Shown here in pieces: positions 40,436-48,925 of a DNA stretch of 64,000 nt; the stretch's first letter is position 1; each line of letters opens with the position of its first letter. The DNA lies in the NCBI GenBank assembly GCA_905372865.1, contig CAJPQT010000012.1, positions 1 through 64,000 of the forward strand, in the 5' to 3' direction. Under the pieces are notes generated by a model, which saw nothing but the letters and a program-made list of their open reading frames with translations, did not search any database and was not told the origin of the DNA. Source of the stretch: an uncultured Centipeda sp. (lineage in GTDB: Bacteria; Bacillota; Negativicutes; Selenomonadales; Selenomonadaceae). The translations under genes were made by a program, and so were the position numbers.

Positions 40436-41673
40436 TGGATTTCATGACGCAAAGGACTTTTACTATGCCGCCCAGAGGCTATCACAACATACTCGTCATT
40501 AACCTCATGCATCTCGGCGATCTCATGCTCGTGACGCCCGTCCTGCGCACGCTGCGGCACAATTATCCCGAGGCACGCATCACTCTGCTCGCGGATCGGA
40601 TCCTCGCGGACATTGTGCAGGAAAATCAAAATATCGACGAATGCCTGCTGATCGATAAGAAGGGACGGGACAGGAGTTTTCTCGGCATCTTGCGCTTTGC
40701 CCATCGTCTGCGAAAGCATAAGTACGACCTTGTTGTCAACCTGCACCGCAATGAACGTGCTTCGGCACTGGCCGCATTCAGCGGCGGGAAGAAAATCATC
40801 GGCTATGCCAAGCCCGGCTTCTCCCTCCTGTTCGATCACGTCAGCCCCGATCAGCACATGGTGATGCACGAGGTGCACTCACACTACGCGGCGCTGCGCG
40901 CGGCGGGCATCATCGGGGAGGTCGATGATGCGGGGCTCGAGATGTGGCTGCCGCCCGCCGCCGAGGAGGAGGCTGCGCGGCTCTGGGCGGCGCATTTTGC
41001 ACCGACGGACAAGGTCATCGCACTCAACATCGGCGCGAGCTGGCGGACAAAGCGTTGGGAGGACAGCTATTTTGCCGAGGTTGCAGACACGTACCTCGCG
41101 CGCGGGTATCACGTTGCCGTGATGGGCGGACCGACGGATGTGGAGATGGTCGCGGCGTGCCGCGCGCAGATGCGTGAGCAGGAACATCCGCATCTGCACA
41201 TCTTCACGGGGCAGGTCAGCCTCGGCGTGCTCGCAGGACTTCTCCGCCGCTGCATCCTCTTCATCACAACGGACTCGGGGCCGATGCACGTCGGCGTTGC
41301 GATGAATGTCCCCGTGCTCTGCATGTTCGGCGCGTCGCCGATTCCGGGCTTCTACCCCTACGACGAGAGGAGCATTTCCGTCCGCGCGCCCGTTCCGTGC
41401 CATCCCTGCCGCCTGCACGAATGTCCGCTTGCGGAGGCAGAGTATATGAAGTGCATGAAGCGGATGCCGCCCACGCTGATTTTGCAATATGCGGATCAGA
41501 TGCTCAGGGAGTTTGGGGAGCAGCCTGCGTACGCGCTGACTCGGTTGACAGCGTTCGAGACGCGCGTGGCGGAGCAGGTGAATGGGCACTTTGTTCTTGC
41601 CCCAAAGGGCGCGGCGGGACGCTTTATCCGCCCCGTCCTGCCGGACGGCATCAAGGCGCACGGGTTTGATTGA
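40411..41673 (+). CDS. GT9-family heptosyltransferase with long C-terminus
   Basis: A 420-residue GT9 protein. It has YHNILVINLMHLGDLMLVTP, NIGASWRTKRWEDSYFAEVA and TTDSGPMHVGVAMNVPVLCM. The C-terminal 60 residues contain a cysteine-rich patch (CHPCRLHECPLAEAEYMKCM) followed by LPDGIKAHGFD, so it is longer than usual. Two or three in-frame ATG codons (40411-40465) could serve as starts; I give the first. It overlaps the previous gene by 25 bp. It most likely adds another core sugar. Confidence 0.82.
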   Translation: MAAFSAAMMDFMTQRTFTMPPRGYHNILVINLMHLGDLMLVTPVLRTLRHNYPEARITLLADRILADIVQENQNIDECLLIDKKGRDRSFLGILRFAHRLRKHKYDLVVNLHRNERASALAAFSGGKKIIGYAKPGFSLLFDHVSPDQHMVMHEVHSHYAALRAAGIIGEVDDAGLEMWLPPAAEEEAARLWAAHFAPTDKVIALNIGASWRTKRWEDSYFAEVADTYLARGYHVAVMGGPTDVEMVAACRAQMREQEHPHLHIFTGQVSLGVLAGLLRRCILFITTDSGPMHVGVAMNVPVLCMFGASPIPGFYPYDERSISVRAPVPCHPCRLHECPLAEAEYMKCMKRMPPTLILQYADQMLREFGEQPAYALTRLTAFETRVAEQVNGHFVLAPKGAAGRFIRPVLPDGIKAHGFD

Positions 41674-41712
41674 TATTTTTGGATAGGTTCCAGTACAGAT
41701 AGGAGCGTTCTC

Positions 41713-42711
41713 ATGGATATGGCAAAGATTCGCGAAACGGTTGCGGAGAAGAGTGGGCGCAGCAACATCCTCGTCGTCGGCGATGTCATGCTCGATAAGT
41801 ATTATTCGGGGGAGGTCACGCGCATCTCGCCCGAGGCTCCCGTGCCGATCACGCACGTGACGGGCACGCGTGAGACCCTCGGCGGCGCGGCGAATGTCGC
41901 GCACAACCTGGCGCTTCTCGGGACAAATGTCAGTATTGCGGGCTATGTTGGCGACGATGCACACTGTAAGAGCCTCCTTGAGAAATTTTCCGCACGCGGC
42001 ATCGACTATCGCGGCCTCATCCATACCGACCGTCCGACGACGACGAAGATCCGTATCATCGGCGGGCATCAGCAGATGCTGCGCCTTGACTTCGAGGATG
42101 CGAGCCCGATTGACGGCGACGATGCACAGCGGTATCTCGCATACATCGATCAGAAGCTGAACGAGAGTATGGACTGCGTGATCATCTCGGACTACGGCAA
42201 GGGGGCATGTACGGAGTTCGCATGCCAGCACATCATCCGTGCGGCGCACGATCACGGCGTACCCGTCATTGTCGACCCGAAGGGGGCGCAGTGGGCGAAG
42301 TATCGGGATGTTGACTACATCACGCCGAACATCAAGGAGATCAACGAGATCATGCTCGAACCCATCAAAAATGATGATTTCGAGGCTGAAAAGGCGGCGC
42401 GCTATGCAATGCGCAAGTTCGGCATTCGCAATGTCCTGCTGACGCGGTCGGCAAAGGGCCTTTCACTTGTACATGGTGAGGAGGTTGTACACATTCCGAC
42501 GAAGGCGCAGGAGGTCTTTGATGTCTCGGGCGCGGGCGATACCGTGATTGCCGTATTCGGCCTTGCGCTTGCGGGCGGGGTGAAACCTGTGGATGGTGCT
42601 TATCTTGCAAATCTTGCGGCGAGTGTCGTCGTTTCGAAACTTGGAACCTATGCAGTCAGCAGAGAGGAGCTCCTGCAGGTACTTGATTGTCAGGAAGGGG
42701 CAAAACTATGA
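41713..42711 (+). CDS. rfaE1: Heptose-7-phosphate kinase (HldE N-terminal/RfaE1), second copy
   Basis: A 332-residue PfkB-family kinase. It has NILVVGDVMLDKYYSGEVTRI, SPEAPVPITHVTGTRETLGGAANVAHN, IISDYGKGACTEFACQHII and VFDVSGAGDTVIAVFG, the closest to classical HldE. It phosphorylates heptose 7-phosphate. The start at 41713 follows ATAGGAGC. It overlaps hldD by 4 bp, so kinase and epimerase are coupled. The copy at 36835 is more divergent. Confidence 0.88.
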   Translation: MDMAKIRETVAEKSGRSNILVVGDVMLDKYYSGEVTRISPEAPVPITHVTGTRETLGGAANVAHNLALLGTNVSIAGYVGDDAHCKSLLEKFSARGIDYRGLIHTDRPTTTKIRIIGGHQQMLRLDFEDASPIDGDDAQRYLAYIDQKLNESMDCVIISDYGKGACTEFACQHIIRAAHDHGVPVIVDPKGAQWAKYRDVDYITPNIKEINEIMLEPIKNDDFEAEKAARYAMRKFGIRNVLLTRSAKGLSLVHGEEVVHIPTKAQEVFDVSGAGDTVIAVFGLALAGGVKPVDGAYLANLAASVVVSKLGTYAVSREELLQVLDCQEGAKL

Positions 42712-43679
42712 TCATCGTCACCGGCGGGGCCGGCTTTATCGGCAGCAATCTCGTCCATGTGCTCAATCAGCGTGGACACAAGGACATCCTCATCGTCGAC
42801 GATCTGAAGGACGGCGAGAACTACAAGAATCTGCGCGGACTGCACTTCATCGACTACCAGCAGAAGGATGATTTCCTGCATCTGATTGAGGAAAACGACT
42901 TCGACGGCACGGACATCGACGCGATCTTCCACGAGGGCGCGTGTTCGGATACGATGGAGTACGATGTCAACTACATGATGAAGGTGAACTACTCCTACTC
43001 CAAGGCGCTCCTGCACTTTGCGATGGGCGCACGCATCCCGTTCTTCTATGCCTCATCCGCCTCCACGTACGGCGGCGGAAAGCATGGCTTCACCGAGGGG
43101 GATCGCTGCGAAGATGCACTCAATCCTTATGCGTTCTCAAAGCTTGCATTCGACCGCTATGTGCGGCAGGTCATCCCCGAGGCCCGCAGCCCCATCGTCG
43201 GGCTGAAATACTTCAATGTCTATGGACCCCAGGAGCACCACAAGGGCAAGATGGCATCCATTTTCTACCAGCTCTATCATCAGATCATGGAGACGGGCGA
43301 GGCACGTCTTTTCCGAGGGATAGACGGACTTGCGGATGGGGAACAGCGGCGCGACTTTGTCTATGTGGGCGACGTGGTGCGCGTGAACTTGCATTTCTTT
43401 GAGAACGGCGGCGAGAGCGGCGTCTACAACTGCGGCACAGGCATTGCACACAGCTACAACGAGGCGGCAAACGCGGTCATCTCTGCACTCGGCAAAGGGA
43501 AGATTGTCTACCGTGATTTCCCCGAGGTGCTGCGCGGCAAATATCAGAACTACACACAAGCGGACACGAGCGCACTCCTCGCGGCAGGCTATGACGGTGG
43601 CTTTACTCCGATGGAGGAGGCGGTCAAGGAGTACTGTGACTTCCTGACGGCGGGCGGATATTTCTCCTATGCGGAATAA
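42708..43679 (+). CDS. hldD: ADP-glyceromanno-heptose 6-epimerase
   Basis: A 323-residue NAD(P)-dependent epimerase of the SDR family. MIIVTGGAGFIGSNLVHVLN is the cofactor loop. The HldD marks are DDLKDGENYKNL, SACSDT-like HEGACSDTMEYD, SSASTYGGG and NPYAFSKLAFDRYVRQ (the YxxxK-type catalytic pair), and VYGPQEHHKGKMASI. It makes ADP-L-glycero-D-manno-heptose from the D-glycero form. It overlaps the kinase gene by 4 bp and the phosphatase gene by 11 bp. Confidence 0.95.
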   Translation: MIIVTGGAGFIGSNLVHVLNQRGHKDILIVDDLKDGENYKNLRGLHFIDYQQKDDFLHLIEENDFDGTDIDAIFHEGACSDTMEYDVNYMMKVNYSYSKALLHFAMGARIPFFYASSASTYGGGKHGFTEGDRCEDALNPYAFSKLAFDRYVRQVIPEARSPIVGLKYFNVYGPQEHHKGKMASIFYQLYHQIMETGEARLFRGIDGLADGEQRRDFVYVGDVVRVNLHFFENGGESGVYNCGTGIAHSYNEAANAVISALGKGKIVYRDFPEVLRGKYQNYTQADTSALLAAGYDGGFTPMEEAVKEYCDFLTAGGYFSYAE

Positions 43680-44169
43680 GGCGATCTTTTTCGACCGTGA
43701 CGGCACACTCAATGTCGATGTGCACTATCTCCATGAACCGGAGAAATTCATCTGGGTGGAGGGGGCCATCGAGGCGATCCGCTGGGCAAATGCGCACGGC
43801 TACCTCGTCATCGTTGTCACCAACCAGAGCGGCATCGCGCGCGGCTACTATGATGAGGCTGCTGTGCACCGTCTGCATGACTGGATGAACATGGAGCTGG
43901 CAAAGTGTGGCACACACATCGATGCGTTCTACTACTGTCCGCACCACACCGAGGGCTCGGTGCCCGCTTATACGAAGCAATGTGACTGCCGCAAGCCCGC
44001 CCCCGGCATGCTTCTCAAGGCAATCGCCGAGCACGATATTGACCCCGCCGCCTCGTTCCTCTTCGGCGACGCTGAGAGCGATGTCGTTGCGGCTGAGAAT
44101 GCAGGCGTGCAGGGCGTGCGGTACACGGGCGGAAGCCTTGCGGACTGTGTGCGGGGAGCAGTGCGATGA
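43669..44169 (+). CDS. gmhB: Heptose 1,7-bisphosphate phosphatase
   Basis: A 166-residue HAD-superfamily phosphatase of the HisB-N/GmhB group. The DxD motif is FFDRDGTLNVDVHYL, then VVTNQSGIARGYYDE, a zinc-like CDCRKPAPGMLLKA, and the final FLFGDAESDVVAAENAGV. It removes the C7 phosphate before adenylylation. With the kinase, adenylyltransferase and epimerase it completes the ADP-heptose branch. GmhA (isomerase) is not in the window. Confidence 0.92.
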   Translation: MRNKAIFFDRDGTLNVDVHYLHEPEKFIWVEGAIEAIRWANAHGYLVIVVTNQSGIARGYYDEAAVHRLHDWMNMELAKCGTHIDAFYYCPHHTEGSVPAYTKQCDCRKPAPGMLLKAIAEHDIDPAASFLFGDAESDVVAAENAGVQGVRYTGGSLADCVRGAVR

Positions 44170-44219
44170 GGGCCTCATAAGATGACGGCGTGAATGTGTA
44201 ATTTTCATATAACAAGGGG

Positions 44220-45428
44220 GTGTGGAGGATTTTTAAGAATTTATCTGTCAAGAAAATGGACGATGCGGCGTTTTATCTTCTGTGCGGCGTTGCGCTTTTC
44301 AGCAATGTCTCCATTGCCCTTACAAACATATTTCTTGTGCCGCTCACATTGGTATTTGGACTGCGTCTCTACAAGAAGCGAGACGATTGGAGAAGGGCAC
44401 TTCCCGGCGGGTGGATGAACATTTCCTTGGGCGTTTTGCTTGCCGTACTCCTCGTTGTTTCGCTCTTTTCGCCCGAGATGCTGCGCAGCATGTGGATCGT
44501 TCTGGACGACTTCGGCTATCGAATGCTGGGGATGTATGCCGTTTTGCTTTTTGTGCGGGAGCGGCGGCGGTTGGCTGTCATTGCTCTCTGTGCGCTCATC
44601 TCCTATACCGTCAACAATATTGTCCTCATCGGTCAGGGCGTTTTCCTCGGCAATCTGCGCGCTGCGGGTTTTTCCTTCTACATGATTGTGGGATCGATGC
44701 TCTCGATGGTCACCCCGGTGCTTCTGATCCTTCTCTTGAGCGGCAGGATTGCACCGCCGTACCACAGCGTTGTCACGGGCGCATTTGCTGTTTCGCTGCC
44801 CGCTATATACTACAACGGAACACGGGGAGCGTGGATCGCGATTGCGGTTACCCTGCTCGTTACCTGCGGTATTCTCATCCGACGTAAGAAGAAGTTCTAT
44901 ATCGCTGTATTTTGTTCCGGCATCACTGTCCTGGGGCTCTGCATGGTATCTCCGTATCTGTCCGATCGCATCGCCAGCATTGGGGATATGAAGATGCAGA
45001 GCAATACGGAACGCATCTGTCTCTGGACGAGCGCCTTTCATATGTTCGAGGATCATCCGCTGACGGGCGTCGGACGCGGGCGCTTTCGATCCGAGTACCG
45101 CGACCACTACATTCTGCCGGAGGCAAAGGAGGGCGCGCTTCCCCACGCACATAACAATCTGATTCAGATGCTCGCTGAGTGTGGACTGTTCGGTGCGTTG
45201 GCGCTCATATTCTTCTGGGGATCGTTCGTCGCTCACGGCCTCCGTCTCTGGCTGCGCAGACGGAATCCGATGGGGCTGGTGCTGCTTGCTGTCATGATGG
45301 GCTTCGTGCTTCACGGCATGACGGAGTACAACATGGGGCATACCAACGTAGTAAAGTTTTTTGGACTTCTGCTGGGCCTTTGCCTTGCGTGGATTCGCGC
45401 CGACGACGAGAAGGAATGTTGTGTGTGA
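44220..45428 (+). CDS. waaL: O-antigen ligase-family membrane protein
   Basis: A 402-residue inner-membrane protein with about twelve hydrophobic segments. A long periplasmic loop carries TERICLWTSAFHMFEDHPLTGVGRGRFRSEY and LPHAHNNLIQMLAECGLFGA, the Wzy/WaaL ligase pattern with the conserved HNN/H. It joins O-antigen or another polymer to lipid A core. The start is GTG at 44220 after CAAGGGGG. It lies in the heptose gene cluster, which fits a ligase, but a polymerase role is possible. Confidence 0.78.
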   Translation: MWRIFKNLSVKKMDDAAFYLLCGVALFSNVSIALTNIFLVPLTLVFGLRLYKKRDDWRRALPGGWMNISLGVLLAVLLVVSLFSPEMLRSMWIVLDDFGYRMLGMYAVLLFVRERRRLAVIALCALISYTVNNIVLIGQGVFLGNLRAAGFSFYMIVGSMLSMVTPVLLILLLSGRIAPPYHSVVTGAFAVSLPAIYYNGTRGAWIAIAVTLLVTCGILIRRKKKFYIAVFCSGITVLGLCMVSPYLSDRIASIGDMKMQSNTERICLWTSAFHMFEDHPLTGVGRGRFRSEYRDHYILPEAKEGALPHAHNNLIQMLAECGLFGALALIFFWGSFVAHGLRLWLRRRNPMGLVLLAVMMGFVLHGMTEYNMGHTNVVKFFGLLLGLCLAWIRADDEKECCV

Positions 45429-45497
45429 GGATTCGTATCCGGTGACAGGCAGAATGCACCCCTCTTTCAAAATCCTAACGACATCCACAAAGAGCCG

Positions 45498-45514
45498 ATT
45501 TTATCAGGGATTCC
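45498..45514 (+). repeat. Solo right end of the MITE-like element
   Basis: ATTTTATCAGGGATTCC matches the right terminus of the 161-bp element (one mismatch), with no matching left end nearby. It may be a chance or decayed remnant. Confidence 0.35.
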
Positions 45515-45532
45515 TTAAAAAGGACGATTTCC

Positions 45533-46696
45533 ATGCGGATTGCCATCTTTGAAAACATTATGACGCCCGGTGGACACGAGGTTGACTTCGATCGAATTCT
45601 TGTGGACGAGCTGAAAAATATGGGACATGACGTCATGTTCTATGTACCTACGGACTTTCAATTCAACACGAATTATCATGTGCCTGTGAGATACCTCCCC
45701 GGTGCTCCGGTGGTCTATACGAATGCGCGCGGGATGCGCAAGCTGTTTCTCTCCGTGCAGCGTGAGTGCCGACGGTTCGGTTGGTATCGTGCACTCTATG
45801 AGGAGGCGAGGACAGGGGCGTTTGATGCGCTCATCGTTCCGACCTCGACCTACCGTTATTTGCGCGCACTGCGTCATAGTGTTCTGCGCCGCTCGCCCGT
45901 TCCTGTTATTTTCATTCAGCATGGCATCAACCCGCGTGAGGCCCCGAAATTCTTTGCGGTGGCAGATGCTCTGGCAAAGCACCCCCAGATCCGACCCGTT
46001 GTGCTCACCTTTGGCGACGCACTTTTCGGAGAACGCCGCCCCCATGTCCGACTGATGCCGCCGCCGACCTTTGTTCCGCGCGATATCCATGTTGTGCCGC
46101 GTCCGCCTGTGAAACCGGATGAGCCGATCACCATCGGCTTCTTTGGACAGTTTCGCAGGGAAAAACACCTGGAGGAGTTGCTGCGCGTCTATCTGTCGGG
46201 GAACTATACGCGTCCCGTGCGCCTCTTGGTGCAGGGCTCAACGATGCACGCGGAGGACGCAGCGGAGTTCGAACGCATCATTGCGGCGTACGCGGGGAAG
46301 GGAATCACCTTTCTGCATCGCGGGCTGATCGGAGCAGAGTGGCAGCATGCCATTTCCGAGGTGGACGCACTGCTCCTGCCGTACTCTGCGCCGCGCTACC
46401 GCTACCATTGGGGGGCGATGCTCTTTACGGCGATCGGGTTTCAAAAGCCTGTCCTTACGAGCAACGATATGAACCCTGAGGTGTTTGAACGCTTTCCGAT
46501 TGGCATAACGTTCCAGAGCGGGGATACGGAGGCGCTCCGTGCGGCGCTCGAGACGTTTATCAACGCGTATGATGTACGCGCCCCGCAATGGAAGACGGCA
46601 CTGCGACGCGCTGCACAGGAATATGCACCTGCACGCTTTGCCGCGCAAATCGTCTCTGTGGCAGAGGAAAAGGATTCGAATGGGGCATTGCCATGA
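45533..46696 (+). CDS. Glycosyltransferase (GT-B fold)
   Basis: A 387-residue glycosyltransferase. N-terminal MRIAIFENIMTPGGHEVDFD is a GT-B start, and PITIGFFGQFRREKHLEELL followed by VRLLVQGSTMH is the usual start of the GT4-type second domain. The final SGDTEALRAALETFIN closes the site. Its acceptor is unknown, but it lies in the LPS block. It overlaps the next gene by 4 bp. Confidence 0.82.
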   Translation: MRIAIFENIMTPGGHEVDFDRILVDELKNMGHDVMFYVPTDFQFNTNYHVPVRYLPGAPVVYTNARGMRKLFLSVQRECRRFGWYRALYEEARTGAFDALIVPTSTYRYLRALRHSVLRRSPVPVIFIQHGINPREAPKFFAVADALAKHPQIRPVVLTFGDALFGERRPHVRLMPPPTFVPRDIHVVPRPPVKPDEPITIGFFGQFRREKHLEELLRVYLSGNYTRPVRLLVQGSTMHAEDAAEFERIIAAYAGKGITFLHRGLIGAEWQHAISEVDALLLPYSAPRYRYHWGAMLFTAIGFQKPVLTSNDMNPEVFERFPIGITFQSGDTEALRAALETFINAYDVRAPQWKTALRRAAQEYAPARFAAQIVSVAEEKDSNGALP

Positions 46697-47592
46697 TTGC
46701 TGAACTTACTGATACGGTGCGACGTGCATACCGCATGGATCACTGGCGTGAGCGGCGTCGTGCGGTCATATTTATGATGCGCGGCGTGCTGCATTGGAAT
46801 ACCCTCCGAACGCTGTACCGATATTTTGCAGACAATGAGATTTTGCGGGCGCTGTATGCACATAATCCATTTCCTGTTGAGCAGGCAACACGCGCGTTTT
46901 TTTATGCGGGCTCGACGCTGGCATCCCGTATCGCACTGATTCGTGCACACTATGATACGATGATGGAATTGCTGCCGGCACAGGATGCAGTGCGTCTCAG
47001 TCTGGATGGGGAATATGAGATTTGGCGTGCGGCAGATACGGACATGGTATGGCGTTCCTATCTGCACTTTGACCCGGGACAGCGCAAGGAAGGTCTGCTT
47101 TCCGTGATGATGGATGTGGACAACGTGCACCTCTATCAGATGATCTTTTGGTTTGACCGGTGGAATGAAGAGCGTGTTCTTATTATCGGGGCAATGCAGG
47201 GCCCGAATACGGAGGACGCGCAGGACTTTGTCCGCGAGATGACGAAGCGTGCGCACCGTTTTCGTACCAAGAATCTTATCCTCTATATGGTGCAGGCGGT
47301 CGCGCGTGCCCTTGGCATGAAACGCATCTTTGCCGTTTCGAATGCGGGGTACTACGCGAACAATCACGTGCGCGTCAACCGTAAGCTCAAGACAGATTTT
47401 GGTGCGTTTTGGGAGGAGGCGGGCGGACGGGAAACAGAGGACAAACGCTTTTACGAGCTTCCGCTTGTCCTGCCGCGCAAGACAATGGAGGAGGTGCCGA
47501 CGCGCAAGCGCGCGGTTTATCGGCGCCGGTTTGCATTCCTTGACGCAGTGGATGCGGAGATTGAAGAACGGGTAAAAGCCCTGCTGAAATAA
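46693..47592 (+). CDS. DUF535 (VirK/YbjX-like) protein
   Basis: A 299-residue protein of the DUF535 family. It has a long basic N-terminal helix, the core IALIRAHYDTMMELLPAQDAV, HLYQMIFWFDRWNEERVLIIGAMQGP, and VSNAGYYANNHVRVNRKLKTDF. VirK/YbjX relatives are linked to envelope integrity and LPS-related virulence; the molecular role is unknown. Its start overlaps the glycosyltransferase stop (ATGA). It closes the LPS cluster and is followed by a terminator. Confidence 0.85.
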   Translation: MIAELTDTVRRAYRMDHWRERRRAVIFMMRGVLHWNTLRTLYRYFADNEILRALYAHNPFPVEQATRAFFYAGSTLASRIALIRAHYDTMMELLPAQDAVRLSLDGEYEIWRAADTDMVWRSYLHFDPGQRKEGLLSVMMDVDNVHLYQMIFWFDRWNEERVLIIGAMQGPNTEDAQDFVREMTKRAHRFRTKNLILYMVQAVARALGMKRIFAVSNAGYYANNHVRVNRKLKTDFGAFWEEAGGRETEDKRFYELPLVLPRKTMEEVPTRKRAVYRRRFAFLDAVDAEIEERVKALLK

Positions 47593-47604
47593 AAAGAGAT
47601 ACAG

Positions 47605-47647
47605 AAACGCCCAACCACAGAGTGTTGACTCAGATGGTTGGGCGTTT
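47605..47647 (+). terminator. Terminator closing the LPS cluster
   Basis: AAACGCCCAACCA pairs with TGGTTGGGCGTTT. It stands between convergent genes and works for either. Confidence 0.75.
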
Positions 47648-47656
47648 CTGCTGCTA

Positions 47657-48772
47657 TTAGGCATCTTTGTTTATATTGTTGTTCTCCTGTACTTCCGCCA
47701 CATTCATTCCCGGTGTGATACCACGTGTGTAGCGGCGCTCCATGCGATCGTGGACGTGGGCGTATTTCGCGGTGACTTTTGGGCTGCGCTGGCGCAGGGT
47801 CTCCTGCACGACGCGCAGATCCTTTGTCTCTTGATAGAGGTTCGTGCCGCAGCTATGGCGGAAGAGATGGCACGCATAGCCGGGCTGTTTCAGCCCCGCG
47901 TCACTGAGTGCCTTGTTGATGACGTAGCGGATGCCGACGCGCGTGATGCGTCCGTTCCGATTGTTCGGCGAGCAGGAGATGATGGTCGGCGTGAGGCGAT
48001 TCTCGGGTGGGATGGCACCGCGTGTTTCGATGTATGCCTTGAGGAGCTGAAAGGTCTCCTCGCATGGGTAGATGATGCCCGCGTGTCCCTTGCCTCGGAT
48101 CTCGATGCGTCCGCGCTGCCAGTCGATGTCCTCGTCCGAGAGGCGCATGACCTCGACGACGCGCAGCCCTTCAACCCCCATGAGGTAGACGATGAGGAGG
48201 TTGCGGAGGCGGCGCAGGGCGTTCTTGTCTGCGGCAAGCCCTTCGCAGATCTCCTTGATCTGATCGACGGTGAGGTATTTATAGTCCTCGTCGAGGTGCT
48301 GCGGATTGCGCAGCTGCAGGTCGGCACAGGGGTTTTCGGCGATGAAGGAGAGCCGCTCCGCGACCTTGTAAAACGCGCGGATTGCCGCGCCCTTGATCAT
48401 GAGTGTCGCTGCGCTGTAGCCGCGCGTGCGCATCTCCTCCATGTAGACGCGGATCTGATAGTCGTGCACGTCGTTCAGCGGATGAAGCCCCTGCTCCATG
48501 CACCAGTGGAGGAACAGGCGAATCGCCAGCTCGTAGGTGTCGCGCGTGTCCGCCGTGGGCGCACCGCCCGCGATGTAGCGCGGCAGATACTCGTAGAAGT
48601 GGGTGATGAAATACTCCGGCGTGATGGCATCCTGCCGCACGCTCGCCGCGACCTCGCCCATGCGCCGCACATTGCCGGGGGTACTCTCTGTGCGCCGCGC
48701 AGGAACGCCCATCTGTGCTGTGCCGCCGCTGCGGTAGCTTTCGTTTGCCGCCAAAAAATCACCCGCTTTCAT
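47657..48772 (-). CDS. Tyrosine recombinase/integrase (XerC/XerD-like)
   Basis: A 371-residue site-specific recombinase. The N-terminal SAM-like core-binding region (about 60-150) has TRDTYELAIRLFLHWCMEQG and the catalytic domain has YLMGVEGLRVVEVMRLSDED (first Arg), GKGHAG (Lys region), CHLFRHSCGTNL (HxxRH) and VTAKYAHVH (Tyr). The start at 48772 has no strong ribosome site, so it is uncertain. Whether it is the chromosomal XerC/D or an element-borne integrase cannot be told; no att sites were recognised. An unusual palindromic repeat lies just upstream. Confidence 0.85.
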   Translation of the reverse strand: MKAGDFLAANESYRSGGTAQMGVPARRTESTPGNVRRMGEVAASVRQDAITPEYFITHFYEYLPRYIAGGAPTADTRDTYELAIRLFLHWCMEQGLHPLNDVHDYQIRVYMEEMRTRGYSAATLMIKGAAIRAFYKVAERLSFIAENPCADLQLRNPQHLDEDYKYLTVDQIKEICEGLAADKNALRRLRNLLIVYLMGVEGLRVVEVMRLSDEDIDWQRGRIEIRGKGHAGIIYPCEETFQLLKAYIETRGAIPPENRLTPTIISCSPNNRNGRITRVGIRYVINKALSDAGLKQPGYACHLFRHSCGTNLYQETKDLRVVQETLRQRSPKVTAKYAHVHDRMERRYTRGITPGMNVAEVQENNNINKDA

Positions 48773-48843
48773 TTCGTTTGGTTGATTATAACACGCGGCA
48801 TTGTGTTTAGCAACAGGTATTAAACTACGCATAAATTTAAGGA

Positions 48844-48916
48844 CTGTTGTGCCCCTTCCACCGTGCGGCGGTCCCCCTTCCCCGTCATACGGGGAAGACT
48901 TGGAGGCGTACAACAG
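48844..48916. repeat. Palindromic (REP-like) repeat
   Basis: CTGTTGT (48844-48850) pairs with ACAACAG (48910-48916), enclosing a central perfect hairpin CTTCCCCG/CGGGGAAG (48877-48897) and a smaller CCG...CGG arm. It has no T run, so it is not a simple terminator. It sits between the recombinase and M20 peptidase genes. Confidence 0.55.
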
Positions 48917-48925
48917 CCCTGCCTT

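Noticed and set aside
40879..42255. Minus-strand ORF of 458 codons
   Set aside because: It is the antisense shadow of the GT9 and heptose kinase genes.
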